A DNA stretch of 64,000 bases from Gammaproteobacteria bacterium (GTDB taxonomy: Bacteria > Pseudomonadota > Gammaproteobacteria > Arenicellales > UBA868): positions 1-64,000 of the forward strand of contig JAKUQS010000011.1 of the NCBI GenBank assembly GCA_022451485.1, in the 5' to 3' direction. Below the pieces are notes generated by a model. That model was not told the origin of the DNA, searched no databases, and was given only the letters and a program-made list of their open reading frames with translations. Positions within the stretch are counted from its first letter, which is position 1, and each line of letters starts with the position of its first letter. The translations under genes and the position numbers were made by a program. Below, piece by piece: positions 63,208 to 64,000 of this stretch.

Positions 63208-63333
63208 ATGATTTGCAGAAATAGGTCATTGCAATAGAATGTGTATCGTAGCACTACACTGTTAGAGGGTGGGTTGGTTGTGCATAAACCCGAACCGTAG
63301 TAACCCAGAAACTAAGAAACAGGTGATATCGGT

Positions 63334-64000
63334 ATGATGAATTCGTTTGGCACGGCATCAACTTTGGAAGTAGGTGCTGAAACCTACCACATTCATGATC
63401 TTACGCGCTTGGGCGCGAGCTTTGATGTTGAAAGTCTACCGTACGCACTAAAAATCCTTTTGGAAAACCAGCTTCGCACAGAAGACGGGATCAATATACA
63501 GGCCGAGGAGATTGAGAGTTTAGCGTCATGGGTACCTGAGAAATCTAGTGGAGATGTTTTGTTCTCACCAGCACGGGTTTTGTTGCAAGACTTTACCGGA
63601 GTTCCAGCTGTAGTCGATTTGGCAGTGATGCGTGAGGCGATGGAGTCACTGGGCGGCGATGTAGACCGGATCAATCCGCTGTCCCCCGCTGATCTTGTAA
63701 TTGACCATTCAGTGATGGTCGATTTCTTTGGATCTTCGAATGCTTTCGAGAAGAATACCGAACGAGAGTATGCCCGTAACGGCGAACGATACGAGTTTCT
63801 CCGTTGGGGGCAACAGGCGTTTAACGACTTCCGTGTGGTTCCTCCGTCCACGGGTATTGTTCACCAGGTCAATATTGAGTATCTGGCAAGTGGTGTCTTC
63901 AGCACGATCCGTGACGGTGTCAATTGGGCATATCCAGACACTGTCGTGGGGCTTGATTCCCATACGACCATGGTGAATGGCCTAGGCGTGTTGGGATGGG
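63334..64000 (+). CDS. acnA: Aconitate hydratase A, N-terminal part
   Basis: Iron-sulfur enzyme of the TCA cycle converting citrate to isocitrate. About 222 codons are visible before the window ends. The sequence includes [64 protein letters not shown] and ends in [20 protein letters not shown], characteristic of AcnA/IRP-type aconitases. ATG 63334 and 63337 are tandem candidates. The cluster cysteines lie beyond the edge. Confidence 0.95.
   Translation, partial: MMNSFGTASTLEVGAETYHIHDLTRLGASFDVESLPYALKILLENQLRTEDGINIQAEEIESLASWVPEKSSGDVLFSPARVLLQDFTGVPAVVDLAVMREAMESLGGDVDRINPLSPADLVIDHSVMVDFFGSSNAFEKNTEREYARNGERYEFLRWGQQAFNDFRVVPPSTGIVHQVNIEYLASGVFSTIRDGVNWAYPDTVVGLDSHTTMVNGLGVLGW

Overview
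The window is a contiguous piece of a gammaproteobacterial chromosome, probably from an uncultivated free-living (perhaps marine) lineage. The evidence is the intact str/S10-spc-alpha ribosomal block, an enterobacterial-type SOS box (CTG-N10-CAG) in front of lexA, the ffs-dnaX-ybaB-recR order, a DksA, AmpD, and tripartite tricarboxylate transporter (TTT) genes. The lineage call is inference from gene content and order. No phage, insertion sequence or CRISPR array was seen.

Layout. 1-576 is the end of a tuf gene carrying an in-frame stop. 623-14420 is the S10, spc and alpha ribosomal protein operons with secY and rpoA, all on the plus strand and tightly packed. 14611-20446 is a mixed set: ampD, a cobalamin adenosyltransferase, glycerate kinase, an agmatinase-family hydrolase, a DmdC-like acyl-CoA dehydrogenase and csaA. 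20510-24458 is a minus-strand SOS mutagenesis operon, lexA-imuA-imuB, running into an AmgK-like kinase, with a perfect SOS box over the lexA promoter. 24627-29530 holds an amidohydrolase, a TcuA-like flavoprotein, a convergent MFS carrier and a DUF6494 protein. 29610-34216 is a molybdenum/formate dehydrogenase accessory island (ModF-like ATPase, FdhD, DUF3305, DUF3306, polyferredoxin) with no formate dehydrogenase in the window. Two tRNA-Ser genes (34496 and 38651) bracket a pseudokinase/Sel1 membrane protein and an aminotransferase.

40064-48835 is a plus-strand catabolic module: TctC-TctB-TctA uptake system, GntR/FCD regulator with a perfect inverted-repeat operator just upstream of its gene, a ThDP-dependent 2-hydroxyacyl-CoA lyase/oxalyl-CoA decarboxylase-type enzyme, an Frc-type CoA-transferase with altered oxalate-pocket residues, a free-standing 10-formyl-THF hydrolase-type enzyme and a CitE-type lyase. 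Together they suggest import of a carboxylate, loading with CoA, cleavage to formyl-CoA plus a carbonyl compound, and disposal of the formyl unit. This is the best candidate for an undescribed pathway. It is followed on the minus strand by a PhnX-like hydrolase, a DMT transporter and a DUF3108 protein.

51713-64000 is housekeeping: an M50 protease, 4.5S RNA, dnaX-ybaB-recR, a dihydroorotase, a DksA with a long histone-like basic N-terminus, smc followed directly by ligA (no zipA between them), and the start of acnA running off the window.
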